Below are positions 9,663 through 17,520 of a stretch of 64,000 nucleotides of DNA, one piece after another; the stretch's first letter is position 1; each line of letters begins with the position of its first letter. Made by a program: the position numbers and the translations under genes. The stretch lies in NCBI RefSeq assembly GCF_005863245.1, contig NZ_VBUT01000003.1:1-64000 (forward strand), written 5' to 3'. The notes below the pieces were generated by a model. The model was not told the DNA's origin. It made no database searches and worked only from the letters and a program-made list of their open reading frames with translations. Source of the DNA: Nocardia cyriacigeorgica. Lineage in GTDB: Bacteria > Actinomycetota > Actinomycetes > Mycobacteriales > Mycobacteriaceae.

Positions 9663-9984
9663 GCTGAAGCCCGCCGCCGCGCTCAATGTTTCACCGAGCC
9701 TGCCGAGGGATGTTCCTCGCAGCCAGGCTGACCCGAGCACGGACGGCTTGTGCCACAAGACCTCCGGAGTAGGGGCCGGCGCCCGCTCCATGGCCTCCAC
9801 CTCGATGAGAGCAGGTTTCGAGCCGACGTCGATTCCGATTGATGAGTTTCAGCAGTGCGTCGGCCGTATCCTGTGATCGTGGCGATCTGCCTCGACCACA
9901 GGAGAATCCGGCGATCGGACTGCAGTCCCACGCGAACTCGCCGAGCTGCTGCAGCATGGAACTGAGGATCGCTGAGGTGCGCCG
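9663..9984. other. Intergenic region between convergent genes, no gene seen
   Basis: About 320 bases between the ends of the desaturase (plus) and the I36-type secreted protein (minus). I see neither a credible coding frame nor a strong hairpin; short frames on both strands lack ribosome-binding sites. Confidence 0.45.
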
Positions 9985-10398
9985 CTATTCCGAACTATCC
10001 ACTGGACCGCCGCATGGCGGGCCGGCTGGGCCACCGAACCCCACCGAGCTGAAGAAATCTCGGTAGGCGGGGAAGAAGTTACCTTTGCCCGTGGGGCCCG
10101 AATCGGTCACGGCCGTGCAGCCGGTGTATCGCGCATCTGACCAGAGGTGGATCTTCGAGCTCGTCCGGTTCCAATCGGACTTGGCCAAGTCATTCATACC
10201 GAAGACCGCGAGGTCTGGCGTGCTTCTTGTCAGCTTGATCATGTCGCCGGTGCCGTCGAGGCCCGAGAACATGCAGTAGTAGCCAGCAGGGCACCGGTCG
10301 TAGCCTTCCTCCGCCCGAGCCGGTGTTGCCGTGAAGAGCGCACCAGACACGCCTAATGCCATGACCGACAGGCTTGAAATAGTGCGACGCAGATGCAT
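9985..10398 (-). CDS. Secreted peptidase-inhibitor I36-type small protein
   Basis: A 137-residue secreted protein. Residues 1-29 are a clear signal peptide (basic start, hydrophobic core, cleavage after ATPARA). The mature part has the betagamma-crystallin-like pattern of the I36/SMPI group, with CPAGYYCMFSGLDGTGD near residue 37 and cysteines that can pair (C37, C42 and one near residue 114). Family members from Streptomyces inhibit metalloproteases, but many actinobacterial homologs are untested. ATG at 10398 is preceded by AAAGGAGTAGCT. The gene stands alone. Confidence 0.75.
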   Translation of the reverse strand: MHLRRTISSLSVMALGVSGALFTATPARAEEGYDRCPAGYYCMFSGLDGTGDMIKLTRSTPDLAVFGMNDLAKSDWNRTSSKIHLWSDARYTGCTAVTDSGPTGKGNFFPAYRDFFSSVGFGGPAGPPCGGPVDSSE

Positions 10399-10741
10399 AG
10401 CTACTCCTTTGTCGGTAGAGCAGTCAGTATTGCCGCGGCGGCATCGTTGAGAGATTCGTAGCCATCGGCAACGTGGCTGGGTCGCTCGGGCTGATCAGGG
10501 TGAACTCAGACGTTCGGTCGGGGGTATGTGTGGCGAATCGAGACATAGCAGCGTAAGCACTACTCATGCTGAGCTGGAGCTGGTCGGACAGATATGGCGG
10601 CCAGCGCTCCCATGATCTTGGCAATGGAACGCCATGCTGATGGATGGGAGAGTGAAGGGTTCTCGCTACCCCTCAGAAGTACCGATGAGTTTGCGGTTCC
10701 CGGTCCGTCAAAGCTCGTGACACGATAGAAAGGACACCACC
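10399..10741. other. Divergent promoter region, no gene seen
   Basis: About 340 bases between the I36-type gene and the RibD-C gene. It must hold both promoters. The 66-codon minus-strand frame at 10424-10624 lacks a good ribosome-binding site and a recognisable pattern, so I do not call it. Confidence 0.4.
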
Positions 10742-11347
10742 ATGGCAGAGCTTGTCGTCGACTTCATCACCTCGCTCGACGGCTATGCATCGGGTCAGGG
10801 ATGGCCCGGGTTCTGGGGGCTCGAGGGCCCGGAGTATCTCGCGTGGCTCGGCGAGCAGCCCAAGGTCACCTACCTGATGGGGGCGAACACCTACCGACTG
10901 ATGTCCGGCTTCGCCGCCGGTCAGGTCCCGGATGGTCAAGACGAGTTCAGGCCCGAGGAAGAGGCGTCGGTCGATGAGCTCACGCAAGCCTCGAAGGTGG
11001 TGTTCTCCTCGTCGCTCGAGGAGCCGCTGACGTGGGCCAACTCCACGCTGATCCGCGACGACGCCGTTGAGACGGTCCGCGCCATGAAGGCGAACGGCTC
11101 GGGGATCCTCAGCACGATCGGCAGCCTCAGCCTGAGCCGATCCCTGCTTCGAGCCGGACTCGTCGACCGCTTCCGCGTCGTGATGTTCCCGGTGATCACC
11201 GGGGCGACGGGCGAGGAACGCATCTATGACGGCTATCCCGACGTCGCCCTCGAGATGACGGAGCACCGCACGTTCGACGGCCGCATTCAGTTGGTCGAGT
11301 ACAAGCCCCGGGTGCTCGAGCACCCGCCGCTCGGCGGGCCTGCGTGA
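10742..11347 (+). CDS. Dihydrofolate reductase family protein (RibD C-terminal domain)
   Basis: A 201-residue protein with the RibD-C/dihydrofolate-reductase fold. It begins with the family pattern VDFITSLDGYASG, has GANTYRLMSGF near residue 44, and a nucleotide-binding GSGILSTIGSLSLSRSLLRAGLVDRFRV segment in place of the NADPH site, ending with VVMFPVITGATGEERI. Such stand-alone proteins are common in actinobacteria and rarely have a proven substrate; a flavin or pterin reductase role is plausible. ATG at 10742 follows GAAAGGACACC. A strong hairpin terminator follows the stop codon. Confidence 0.85.
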   Translation: MAELVVDFITSLDGYASGQGWPGFWGLEGPEYLAWLGEQPKVTYLMGANTYRLMSGFAAGQVPDGQDEFRPEEEASVDELTQASKVVFSSSLEEPLTWANSTLIRDDAVETVRAMKANGSGILSTIGSLSLSRSLLRAGLVDRFRVVMFPVITGATGEERIYDGYPDVALEMTEHRTFDGRIQLVEYKPRVLEHPPLGGPA

Positions 11348-11354
11348 GGTCCGC

Positions 11355-11392
11355 GGGTCCGCCGGTCTGGAGCGTCCCAGGCCGGCGGACCC
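11355..11392. terminator. Hairpin terminator between convergent genes
   Basis: An inverted repeat GGGTCCGCCGG (11355-11365) and CCGGCGGACCC (11382-11392) pairs perfectly, and the stem continues inward through a wobble pair and CTGG/CCAG to a 6-base loop, giving about 16 paired positions. It lies 8 bases after the RibD-C gene and 38 bases before the end of the convergent VOC gene, so it could serve both. There is no T-tract, as is usual in this GC range. Confidence 0.8.
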
Positions 11393-11429
11393 GTCGTCTG
11401 ACCATGGGCTCTTGCGCTGTTCAGGAGGT

Positions 11430-11858
11430 TCAGTAGGTCGGCCAGTTACCCGGCGTCATGAGTTCGAGAAGATGCTCGTCGGGATCGCGGAAGTAGATGC
11501 TGCGTCCGCCACGCGCCCAGTTGGTCCGGCCTCCGATCGGGATGCCGTTCGCGCTCAGGTGAGCTTCCCATTCGGCCAATTCGTCCTCGGAGACGGCGAA
11601 GCACACATGCAGCCGACCACTGCCGTCGTGGGGCGGGATCTCACCGTTCGGCAGACCCGGTCCTGGCAGCACTTTCGGCTCGAGCGATCCGCCGCGGCGG
11701 AACAGCAGCAGCACATTGTCACCGCCGACGTCGAACGCGCACAACGGATCCGCGTCCAGAATCGGTTTCAGCTGCAGCACATCGGTATAGAACGTGCGGG
11801 CACGTTCGAGGTCGTCGACGTACAACGCGGACTCGATGATCCGGTCAAGTTTCGGCAC
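11430..11858 (-). CDS. VOC family protein (glyoxalase/dioxygenase superfamily)
   Basis: A 142-residue single-domain vicinal-oxygen-chelate protein. It begins LDRIIESALYVDDLERA, has FYTDVLQLKPILDADPL, a central HVCFAVSEDELAEWEAHL and ends YFRDPDEHLLELMTPGNW, which are the usual betaalphabetabetabeta landmarks with a likely metal His (HVCF) and Glu (LLEL). The substrate cannot be read; the superfamily includes glyoxalases, dioxygenases and antibiotic-binding proteins. I chose GTG at 11858, preceded by GAAGGGAAGCGAACC; the longer frame to 11945 adds an unconserved leader. Confidence 0.82.
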   Translation of the reverse strand: MPKLDRIIESALYVDDLERARTFYTDVLQLKPILDADPLCAFDVGGDNVLLLFRRGGSLEPKVLPGPGLPNGEIPPHDGSGRLHVCFAVSEDELAEWEAHLSANGIPIGGRTNWARGGRSIYFRDPDEHLLELMTPGNWPTY

Positions 11859-11951
11859 GGTTCGCTTCCCTTCTCGGATATGGTGTCGGGAACCATCGTG
11901 CAACCTCGAGTCGACTCGAGGTCCACGGTTGCGTGCATCACACACGCACCG

Positions 11952-12038
11952 TCATCGCGGCCACCAGATCGTCGCCGCGATCACCAGCAGCGGTAGTCCT
12001 ATCGCGATGGCGAAACCCACCATCACCAGGGCGCTCAC
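11952..12038 (-). CDS. 28-residue single-pass membrane peptide
   Basis: GTG at 12038 overlaps the TGA of the upstream 100-residue gene (GTGA), and the frame runs 28 codons to a TGA at 11952. The product is almost one continuous hydrophobic helix (ALVMVGFAIAIGLPLLVIAA) ending in TIWWPR, a typical small bacterial membrane peptide with an aromatic/basic interface end. The stop/start overlap and the composition argue for a real gene despite its size. Function unknown; probably linked to the upstream protein by translational coupling. Confidence 0.5.
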   Translation of the reverse strand: MSALVMVGFAIAIGLPLLVIAATIWWPR

Positions 12039-12337
12039 CGTCCCACCTGCGCAAAAGCCCAGCGGGCGAAGCTGAGTCGTGGGACAACGGTTTCCACGTC
12101 GGCGAAGCCCATCACCGCGTTGAGTTCGAGCGGACTCAGGTGGTCGGGTGCCGGCAGGATCACCAGGTCGGCCCCGGCGTTGCGTGCTTGGTCGGCCACT
12201 CGGAGCACCGACCGTGTGTCCGGCCATACGAGGTGATATCCGAGGTGGCGCGAGAGGCGGTGGATTTGGGCGCGATCCCATTCGGGTGCGCGGCTGGTGT
12301 CGTAGTCGATCCAGCCGAATGCGATCGAATCGCTCAT
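12035..12337 (-). CDS. Conserved hypothetical protein, 100 residues
   Basis: A 100-residue protein beginning MSDSIAFGWIDYDTSR, with AQIHRLSRHLGYHLVWPD, GADLVILPAPDHLSPLELNAVMGFADVETV and ending WAFAQVGR. The alternation of a short strand, helix and strand with the phrase DLVILPAPDHL resembles the Rossmann-like half of serine-recombinase/resolvase N-termini, but catalytic residues are absent; this resemblance is only a suggestion. No signal peptide. It couples into a 28-residue membrane peptide at its 3' end and is divergent from the HTH regulator at 12713. Confidence 0.65.
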   Translation of the reverse strand: MSDSIAFGWIDYDTSRAPEWDRAQIHRLSRHLGYHLVWPDTRSVLRVADQARNAGADLVILPAPDHLSPLELNAVMGFADVETVVPRLSFARWAFAQVGR

Positions 12338-12473
12338 GGCGCGAAGTCGGCGTAGGCAGGCAAGACATTGGGAGTGGTCCGAAGTCCGACCGCTACTCGC
12401 TCCAACGTCGATATGTTGACCGAGTATTGATGCCGAAACAGCCGGACCGGAGCGTCCATATCCCGGTTATGTG

Positions 12474-12602
12474 CTGCTCGCCTGGGCAAAGGTGGTTGTA
12501 CGCGCACACTGCCTCCTCAATACGTGTCATGGCAGGCACCCGGCGCCGGGGAAGTCCGCTCGAGTCAGGTACGTAATGTGCTGCCCAATCGGGTGGTTCG
12601 AC
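12474..12602 (+). repeat. Copy 1 of a leader element shared with 21391-21514
   Basis: This stretch, upstream of the HTH regulator gene, aligns with 21391-21514 upstream of the kinase-like gene. Shared blocks include CTGCTC, TGCCTCCTCA, ATGGCAGG-AC-CGG, GTAATGTG-TG-CCA-TCG and GTTCGAC. Several differences fall on third positions of two possible short frames (Met-Ala-Gly-Thr-Arg and Met-Cys-Cys-Pro), joined by TAATG in both copies. It could be short coding sequence or a shared regulatory/RNA element. Confidence 0.6.
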
Positions 12603-12689
12603 CCGGCGCCAGGGCCGGTTCCAGCGTCATCGACCGGCAATCGCAATCCCAGGGACAGCAGTGATAGGGAACCGCTACTCTTCCGCTAG
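12576..12689 (+). CDS. Candidate 37-residue peptide, Met-Cys-Cys-Pro start
   Basis: ATG at 12576 overlaps the TAA of the preceding short frame (TAATG) and runs 37 codons to a TAG at 12689, 23 bases before the HTH regulator. The product starts MCCPIGWFDPAPGP and has a polar, Ser/Arg-rich remainder. The corresponding frame at 21489 starts MCCPV with synonymous third-base differences in both Cys codons. The rest of the two peptides does not align, so coding status is unproven. Confidence 0.25.
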   Translation: MCCPIGWFDPAPGPVPASSTGNRNPRDSSDREPLLFR

Positions 12690-12712
12690 ATCGCAGGGAC
12701 AGGGGGAATCGA

Positions 12713-14008
12713 ATGATCGTTGAGACTTGGACGAGGGTCGAAGTACGAGCTCTGCGCGACGCTGCACTCCGCATGACGCAGGAGCAGTTCGCCGAACAGA
12801 TCGGGTGGTCGGTTGCCACCGTGCGAAAATGGGAACGTGCCACCGAATCGAGGCCGGTGCGCGCGCAACGTGCTGCCGACCTCGATAGTTGGCTCGCCAA
12901 ACTGAGCCCGGAGCAGATGCGTCGGTTCGCGCTCGCCGTGTCGGCTCCGCGGGCCGTAGCCCCGCGACACTCGCCATCTGGAGGCGTAGAGGATGAGGCA
13001 GACGTGAATCGCCGCGAATTCAGCAAGGCCGCCGCGCTTACCGTCGCGACGTTTCCGCAGTGGACACCGTCCCGCATCGGAATGGCGGATGTGGACCGGC
13101 TCAACGCCTTCACGGCAGAACTGGAGGCCACTCAGCAGAGGGTCGGAGGGGCGGGGCTCTTGCCCACCGCTGTTGAGGCGCTGGAGCGCACTCGAGGTTT
13201 GTTGCACAGTTGTGTTTTCGACGATACGACCGGGAAAGCATGGATGTCCGCGGTCGGCGAGCTCGCCGTCCAAACTGGCTGGCTTGCCTACGATGCGGAT
13301 CGCACGCAGCTTGCATGGCGTTGCTACTCCGACGCACTGTCGCTGGCCTTCACAGCTGACGATGATGATCTGACCGTTCACGCATGCATGAACGCTGCAC
13401 TGCAAAGCATCACGCTGGCGCGAATCGGTCGAGTATCCCCGTCATACGCACTTGCGCTGACCCGCCGCGCCGGAGATCTGGTGCGGCGGCGGCCGGCGGG
13501 GCGAATACACGCGCTTATCGCTGCACGCGAGGCTGCGGCCCACGGGACAGCGTGTGACGCGGGTAGTGCAGCCCGGGCGATGTCGGTGGCTTGGCGGGAG
13601 ATCGACAACGCAATCGACGACGAACCGGAGGACGAGTGCCCCACATGGCTGCGGTTCGTCAGCCATTCCGAGGTTCGGTTCCACGAGGCGAGGGCTTGCA
13701 CCGATATCGGAAATCACGGCCGGGCGCTGAACCTGTTCGAAGTCGTAGCGGGCGAGCCTGCTAGCCCCAGCAATACTATGCACGCAGCAGCGTGGTGGTC
13801 GGCGTCGCTCGCTCGTACCGGTGATGTGCAGGCAGCGATCGAGGCGGGGGACCCAGTGCTCGGGGCGCTGGAAACATGGCTGGCTTCGCCGCGCGCACTC
13901 AAGGTGCTCGAGCCGGTGCGAGCCTCGGCTGACGCGGTTCCCGACGGCCAGGAGTTCCGGGTTCGCTACGACGCGCTTGTCACGACGAAAGGCGCAGCAG
14001 TTGAATGA
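12713..14008 (+). CDS. HTH (XRE-type) regulator with long helical-repeat C-terminus
   Basis: A 431-residue protein. Residues about 8-65 are a Cro/C1-type helix-turn-helix (MTQEQFAEQIGWSVATVRKWE). After a linker comes NRREFSKAAALTVATFPQ near residue 98, a twin-arginine-signal-like hydrophobic stretch that recurs inside many actinobacterial regulators of this layout, then about 300 residues of helical, TPR-like repeats (for example GELAVQTGWLAYDADRTQLA). The family is widespread in Streptomyces and Nocardia; targets are mostly unknown. The ATG at 12713 follows AGGGGGAATCG. The stop overlaps the TTG start of a GNAT gene, so the pair is an operon. Confidence 0.82.
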   Translation: MIVETWTRVEVRALRDAALRMTQEQFAEQIGWSVATVRKWERATESRPVRAQRAADLDSWLAKLSPEQMRRFALAVSAPRAVAPRHSPSGGVEDEADVNRREFSKAAALTVATFPQWTPSRIGMADVDRLNAFTAELEATQQRVGGAGLLPTAVEALERTRGLLHSCVFDDTTGKAWMSAVGELAVQTGWLAYDADRTQLAWRCYSDALSLAFTADDDDLTVHACMNAALQSITLARIGRVSPSYALALTRRAGDLVRRRPAGRIHALIAAREAAAHGTACDAGSAARAMSVAWREIDNAIDDEPEDECPTWLRFVSHSEVRFHEARACTDIGNHGRALNLFEVVAGEPASPSNTMHAAAWWSASLARTGDVQAAIEAGDPVLGALETWLASPRALKVLEPVRASADAVPDGQEFRVRYDALVTTKGAAVE

Positions 14009-14549
14009 ATTCCGTCGGTTCGACCACTTGGGTGCCCGCGAGATCCGTGACACGGTGCAGGACGTATACGCGCGTGCATATGCGGAATCCATCGTGAGTG
14101 GCGACCCGTTCGAGTCACTGGAAGCGGCCATGCAGCGATTCGACGCCTACACGAGCCGCGCCGGATTCGATCTGGTGGTGCTGTACTCCGAGGGCGAGGC
14201 TGTCGGGCAGGCGTGGGGATGGCCGCTCAATGCGAGTTCCCGCTGGTGGAACGGTCTGCACCTCGACGACGAGGAGCCGGAGTTCACGACGGAGGACGGG
14301 ACACGGACATTTGCGCTGTCGGAGATCATGGTGGTAGGTGAGCACACCGGACGAGGTCACGCGCGGGCCTTGCACGACGAGCTTCTGGGTGGTCGACGCG
14401 AGCAGCGAGCGACACTGCTGGTGGATCCGAGGAACGAGAACGCCTACGCGCGGTACCGGAAATGGGGCTGGTTCCGGGTCGGGGTGCTACGACCCGACTG
14501 GGAAGGGGCGCCCATATTCGACGTACTGATACGCGAGCTGGCGAGCTGA
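14001..14549 (+). CDS. GNAT family N-acetyltransferase
   Basis: A 182-residue GNAT protein. The acetyl-CoA-binding motif A is visible as LSEIMVVGEHTGRGHARALHDELL near residues 97-120 (Q/R-x-x-G-x-A pattern as GRGHA), and motif B as DPRNENAYARYRKWGW near 137. Substrate unknown. The only in-frame start after the previous gene is TTG at 14001, which overlaps the regulator's 3' end by 8 bases; the frame then reads NEFRRFDHLG. Tight overlap implies cotranslation with the HTH regulator, a pairing often seen in actinobacteria. Confidence 0.8.
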   Translation: MNEFRRFDHLGAREIRDTVQDVYARAYAESIVSGDPFESLEAAMQRFDAYTSRAGFDLVVLYSEGEAVGQAWGWPLNASSRWWNGLHLDDEEPEFTTEDGTRTFALSEIMVVGEHTGRGHARALHDELLGGRREQRATLLVDPRNENAYARYRKWGWFRVGVLRPDWEGAPIFDVLIRELAS

Positions 14550-14671
14550 TCGGATCGACGTAGCGCATGGCCCTCTTACCGTGTACCTGCTGGGCTGGGC
14601 ATGCGCCCCGCAGTCCACCCGCCCTTTCGGTCCGGCACGCGCCCCTAGCTTGGCGTATCTGTGACCTGGAT

Positions 14672-14698
14672 GAATCATGAAGTAAACGAACATGATTC
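14672..14698. promoter_or_regulatory. Inverted repeat upstream of the DUF4041 gene
   Basis: GAATCATG (14672-14679) and CATGATTC (14691-14698) are perfect 8-bp arms around an 11-bp AT-rich centre. The site lies about 80 bp before the DUF4041-type gene in otherwise non-coding DNA and looks like an operator. The binding protein is unknown. Confidence 0.5.
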
Positions 14699-14779
14699 GC
14701 TCTCCAGAGCTACAATAGCCCGGGCCGCGGCGCTCAGCTGACGACTGAGAACTAACCGTCATCTATAGGCAGGGGGACC

Positions 14780-16177
14780 ATGAATTCCACACGACCAGCC
14801 TGGAATCCCGATGCTGGGGACCGTCGAGGTATCGGCTATGGGAATGGCACAGAGTGGGCTGCTGATGGTCAACCCGGCACTACTGCCGACGGCGGGCAGG
14901 GCAACCAAGGTCTCGTGCAAGAGGCGAAGGTTCCGATGTTCGGCGTCCGTGGACACGCAAAACAGCTGGCGCAGGAGCTCGCGCAGGCGCAGGCCGAAGT
15001 TCGTCGGTTACGCGACGAATTGAACCGGACAGGTAGCTTGGAAATCGCCGAGCTACAGCGGCTGCGCGACGAGTACGCCAGACAGGTCGCCGGTGAGCAA
15101 GCGCAACTGGACGAGCTTCGCAAACAAGTAGTTCAGACCCGGGAAGATCAGATCCTCCAAGAGATAGGCATCTACGAATTCCACCACCCGCTGTCGGACT
15201 CGGTAGTCTACCGCGACCAACTGCGGATACTGCGGGGGGAAATAAAGGCGTTGGCGCGAAGTGACGCTGGTGCGATCGAAGCCTCGACGACCTGGGCTGT
15301 CGAGGGGTCGGTTACCGAGGGTCGCAAGCTGGTCCGCGAATGCTCGAGGTTGATGCTTCGCGCCTACAACGTCGAGGCCGACAACCTCGTCCGTGGTCTC
15401 AAACCGTACAAGTTGCGCACGGCGCTGGAGCGGCTCGACAAGATCGCATTCACCATCGAACGTCTGGGCAAGACGATGAAGTTGCGCATTGCGCCCGCGT
15501 ACCACCGGCTTCGCTATCGCGAACTGGAGATGACGGCGGCCCACCTCGAGCAAGTCGCGCAGCTTAAACAGCTCGAGCGCGAAGAGCGTGACCGCCAACG
15601 GGAAGAGCACAAGGCGCAGCAGGAGATGGCACGCGAGCGGACGAGAATCGACCGAGAGGAAAAGCGGTATCGCAGTGCACTCGCCGAATTCGAGCGCGCC
15701 GGGCAAGGAAGTGCATCCGAAGCGGACGAGGTGCGCGAAAAGCTGCGAGAACTAGAGTTCCGTCGGCAGCGGGTCGACTTCCAGACGGCGAACACGACTG
15801 CCGGTCACTTGTATATTCTCTCCAATATCGGTGCATTCCGAGAGGATATGATCCACATCGGCTTTACTCGACGGTTCGATCCGGAGGACCGCATCGACGA
15901 TCTGAACAATACAGCGGTGCCTTTTCCCTTTGATGTTCACCTCAAGTTCTATGACGAAGACGCCGCCGGAATCGAAGCGGAACTGCATCGCCGACTTGCG
16001 CATAGGCGCGTAAACCGGGTCAATCTGCGACGCGAGTTCTTCTACGCCACACCCGCCGAGGTGCGTGATCTTCTGCAGGAGGTGGCGCCGGGCAAGGCCC
16101 TGGAGTTCGCTGAACTTGCCGAAGCCGTGGATTATCGTCGCAGCCTCGAAGCAGCTGAGAACACTTCACCGGAGTGA
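14780..16177 (+). CDS. DUF4041 coiled-coil protein with T5orf172/GIY-YIG-like C-terminus
   Basis: A 465-residue protein. Residues about 60-125 form a heptad coiled coil (AQAEVRRLRDELNRTG), about 130-250 match the DUF4041 style (EIGIYEFHHPLSDSVVYRDQL), about 250-340 are a second long Glu/Arg coiled coil, and about 345-440 are a T5orf172/MUG113-type domain: HLYILSNIGAFREDMIHIGF, then RFDPEDRIDDLNNTAVPFPF, ELHRRLAHRRVNRVNLRREFF. This fold belongs to the GIY-YIG nuclease superfamily and is frequent in phages and defence islands. DNA binding or cleavage is inferred. ATG at 14780 follows GCAGGGGGACC. Confidence 0.85.
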   Translation: MNSTRPAWNPDAGDRRGIGYGNGTEWAADGQPGTTADGGQGNQGLVQEAKVPMFGVRGHAKQLAQELAQAQAEVRRLRDELNRTGSLEIAELQRLRDEYARQVAGEQAQLDELRKQVVQTREDQILQEIGIYEFHHPLSDSVVYRDQLRILRGEIKALARSDAGAIEASTTWAVEGSVTEGRKLVRECSRLMLRAYNVEADNLVRGLKPYKLRTALERLDKIAFTIERLGKTMKLRIAPAYHRLRYRELEMTAAHLEQVAQLKQLEREERDRQREEHKAQQEMARERTRIDREEKRYRSALAEFERAGQGSASEADEVREKLRELEFRRQRVDFQTANTTAGHLYILSNIGAFREDMIHIGFTRRFDPEDRIDDLNNTAVPFPFDVHLKFYDEDAAGIEAELHRRLAHRRVNRVNLRREFFYATPAEVRDLLQEVAPGKALEFAELAEAVDYRRSLEAAENTSPE

Positions 16178-16185
16178 TGGCGAGG

Positions 16186-17505
16186 TCATCGCGATGACGT
16201 TCGCAAGACCAGCCCATGCAGTTTCTCACGGGGACTCTGTGCTCGCTTGTGTCCGGCACGCTGCCACCAGTCCGCGGCCTCGTCGATCTGGCCCCGGTAA
16301 CGCAGTCGAATGGCGAGGTTATGCATGGCATCGCGATGACCTGCATCGGCCGCGCGCCGATACCAGATGAGTGCCTCGTCGAAACGCTGAGTCTTGTCGA
16401 GCAGGATGGCGAGGTTGTACATCGAGTCGGTGCTACCAGCCTCCGCCGATGTGGACCACCAATGCTCGGCGTCGCGAAACTTTCGTGCGGCGAGTAATAG
16501 ACCGGCAAGATTTCCCATAGCCTCGACGTTTCCCCGCTCCGCGGCCTCTCGGTACCAGTCGTGGGCGTCGCCGAGTTTTCGCTGGGTGTGCAGGAGGTTG
16601 GCGAGGTTGTTCATGGCGCCGGTATGTCCCTGCCTGGCGGCACGGCGCCACAAATCCTCGGCTTGGGCGAGTTGGTCTTGTTCTGCGAAGAGCTGGCCGC
16701 CATGAAACAGTGATTCGGAATCGGCGTCGGGACGGGCACGCGGATCGACCAGTGGTGGGGAATCGGATCCGGCTTCGGAAGTTCTATTACCTTGTGGCGC
16801 CCGATCGCTCGGTACGATGGCCCAACTCGCAGTGGATGGACTGCCGAGTACCGCCAGGAACCGGTCGCGCCTTTCTGCACTCAGGTCTTCGACAGCCGCT
16901 ATCGGCGTGAAGGCTAGTGATGAATCTCCTTCTGGCAGCACATGATTGCTGAGCACGCCGATAATATGCCCGTCATGCACGATTGCCCCACCAGATGCGC
17001 CACGCCACTGACTCGAGAACCTCTGTGTCATATCTCCGGTCAGTTCAGCCAACCGGGACGCGGCAGCCGGCGGCGGTGTCAGGCACTTGAACGTGAGCTT
17101 CGAGTTATCTGCATCCTCTTTCAGGCCTCGTAGCAGGGTCGTTTCACCGGTCGGTACGTAGCCGTCGAGCTGGGCTCGCCCATTCTCTTTCCAGTTCGGG
17201 AATGCCAATACTCGGCACTCATCGAGTCTTGCCGCGTGCGAGGTGCGTATTCGCGCGTAGGATGCCCGCTCGATCGGATGGTATTCGTCGACCTTCAGTA
17301 TCGCCAGATCGATATCCCGTCGACCTGTTCGTAGATGTACCCGTGCCGACGCATTTCGGCCATCGATCAGCACGCGATAGTTTTCACCCGCCGCGCAATG
17401 ATCTGCCGTGAGCACATACTCGCCGTCAATGCGAAAGCCCGACCCCGTATGTGGTTCGCCATCCTTGAAGTAGGCGATCAAAACCGCGCGATCAACTGTC
17501 AGCAC
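16186..17505 (-). CDS. Trypsin-like serine protease with Sel1/TPR-like repeats
   Basis: A 439-residue protein. Residues about 1-215 are a trypsin-like protease: TADHC (catalytic His, about residue 37), RDIDLAILKV (Asp, about 65) and GASGGAIVHDGHIIGVLSNHV (Ser, about 170). There is no signal peptide, so it works in the cytoplasm. Residues about 265-425 are five Sel1/TPR-like repeats, with phrases such as GHTGAMNNLANLL, GNVEAMGNLAGLL and GSTDSMYNLAILL. Proteases of this kind fused to repeats are typical effectors in bacterial conflict systems. The Trypco2-like gene ends 15 bp upstream, forming a two-gene operon. Confidence 0.88.
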   Translation of the reverse strand: MLTVDRAVLIAYFKDGEPHTGSGFRIDGEYVLTADHCAAGENYRVLIDGRNASARVHLRTGRRDIDLAILKVDEYHPIERASYARIRTSHAARLDECRVLAFPNWKENGRAQLDGYVPTGETTLLRGLKEDADNSKLTFKCLTPPPAAASRLAELTGDMTQRFSSQWRGASGGAIVHDGHIIGVLSNHVLPEGDSSLAFTPIAAVEDLSAERRDRFLAVLGSPSTASWAIVPSDRAPQGNRTSEAGSDSPPLVDPRARPDADSESLFHGGQLFAEQDQLAQAEDLWRRAARQGHTGAMNNLANLLHTQRKLGDAHDWYREAAERGNVEAMGNLAGLLLAARKFRDAEHWWSTSAEAGSTDSMYNLAILLDKTQRFDEALIWYRRAADAGHRDAMHNLAIRLRYRGQIDEAADWWQRAGHKRAQSPREKLHGLVLRTSSR

Positions 17506-17520
17506 GCCTCCGGCGCCCCG

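Noticed and set aside
10424..10624. 66-codon minus-strand frame upstream of the I36-type gene
   Set aside because: No ribosome-binding site and no recognisable composition; likely promoter DNA.
13003..14008. Separate Tat-exported protein starting inside the HTH regulator
   Set aside because: The frame is continuous with the helix-turn-helix domain, and such stretches are usual in this regulator family; an internal start is only noted as a possibility.
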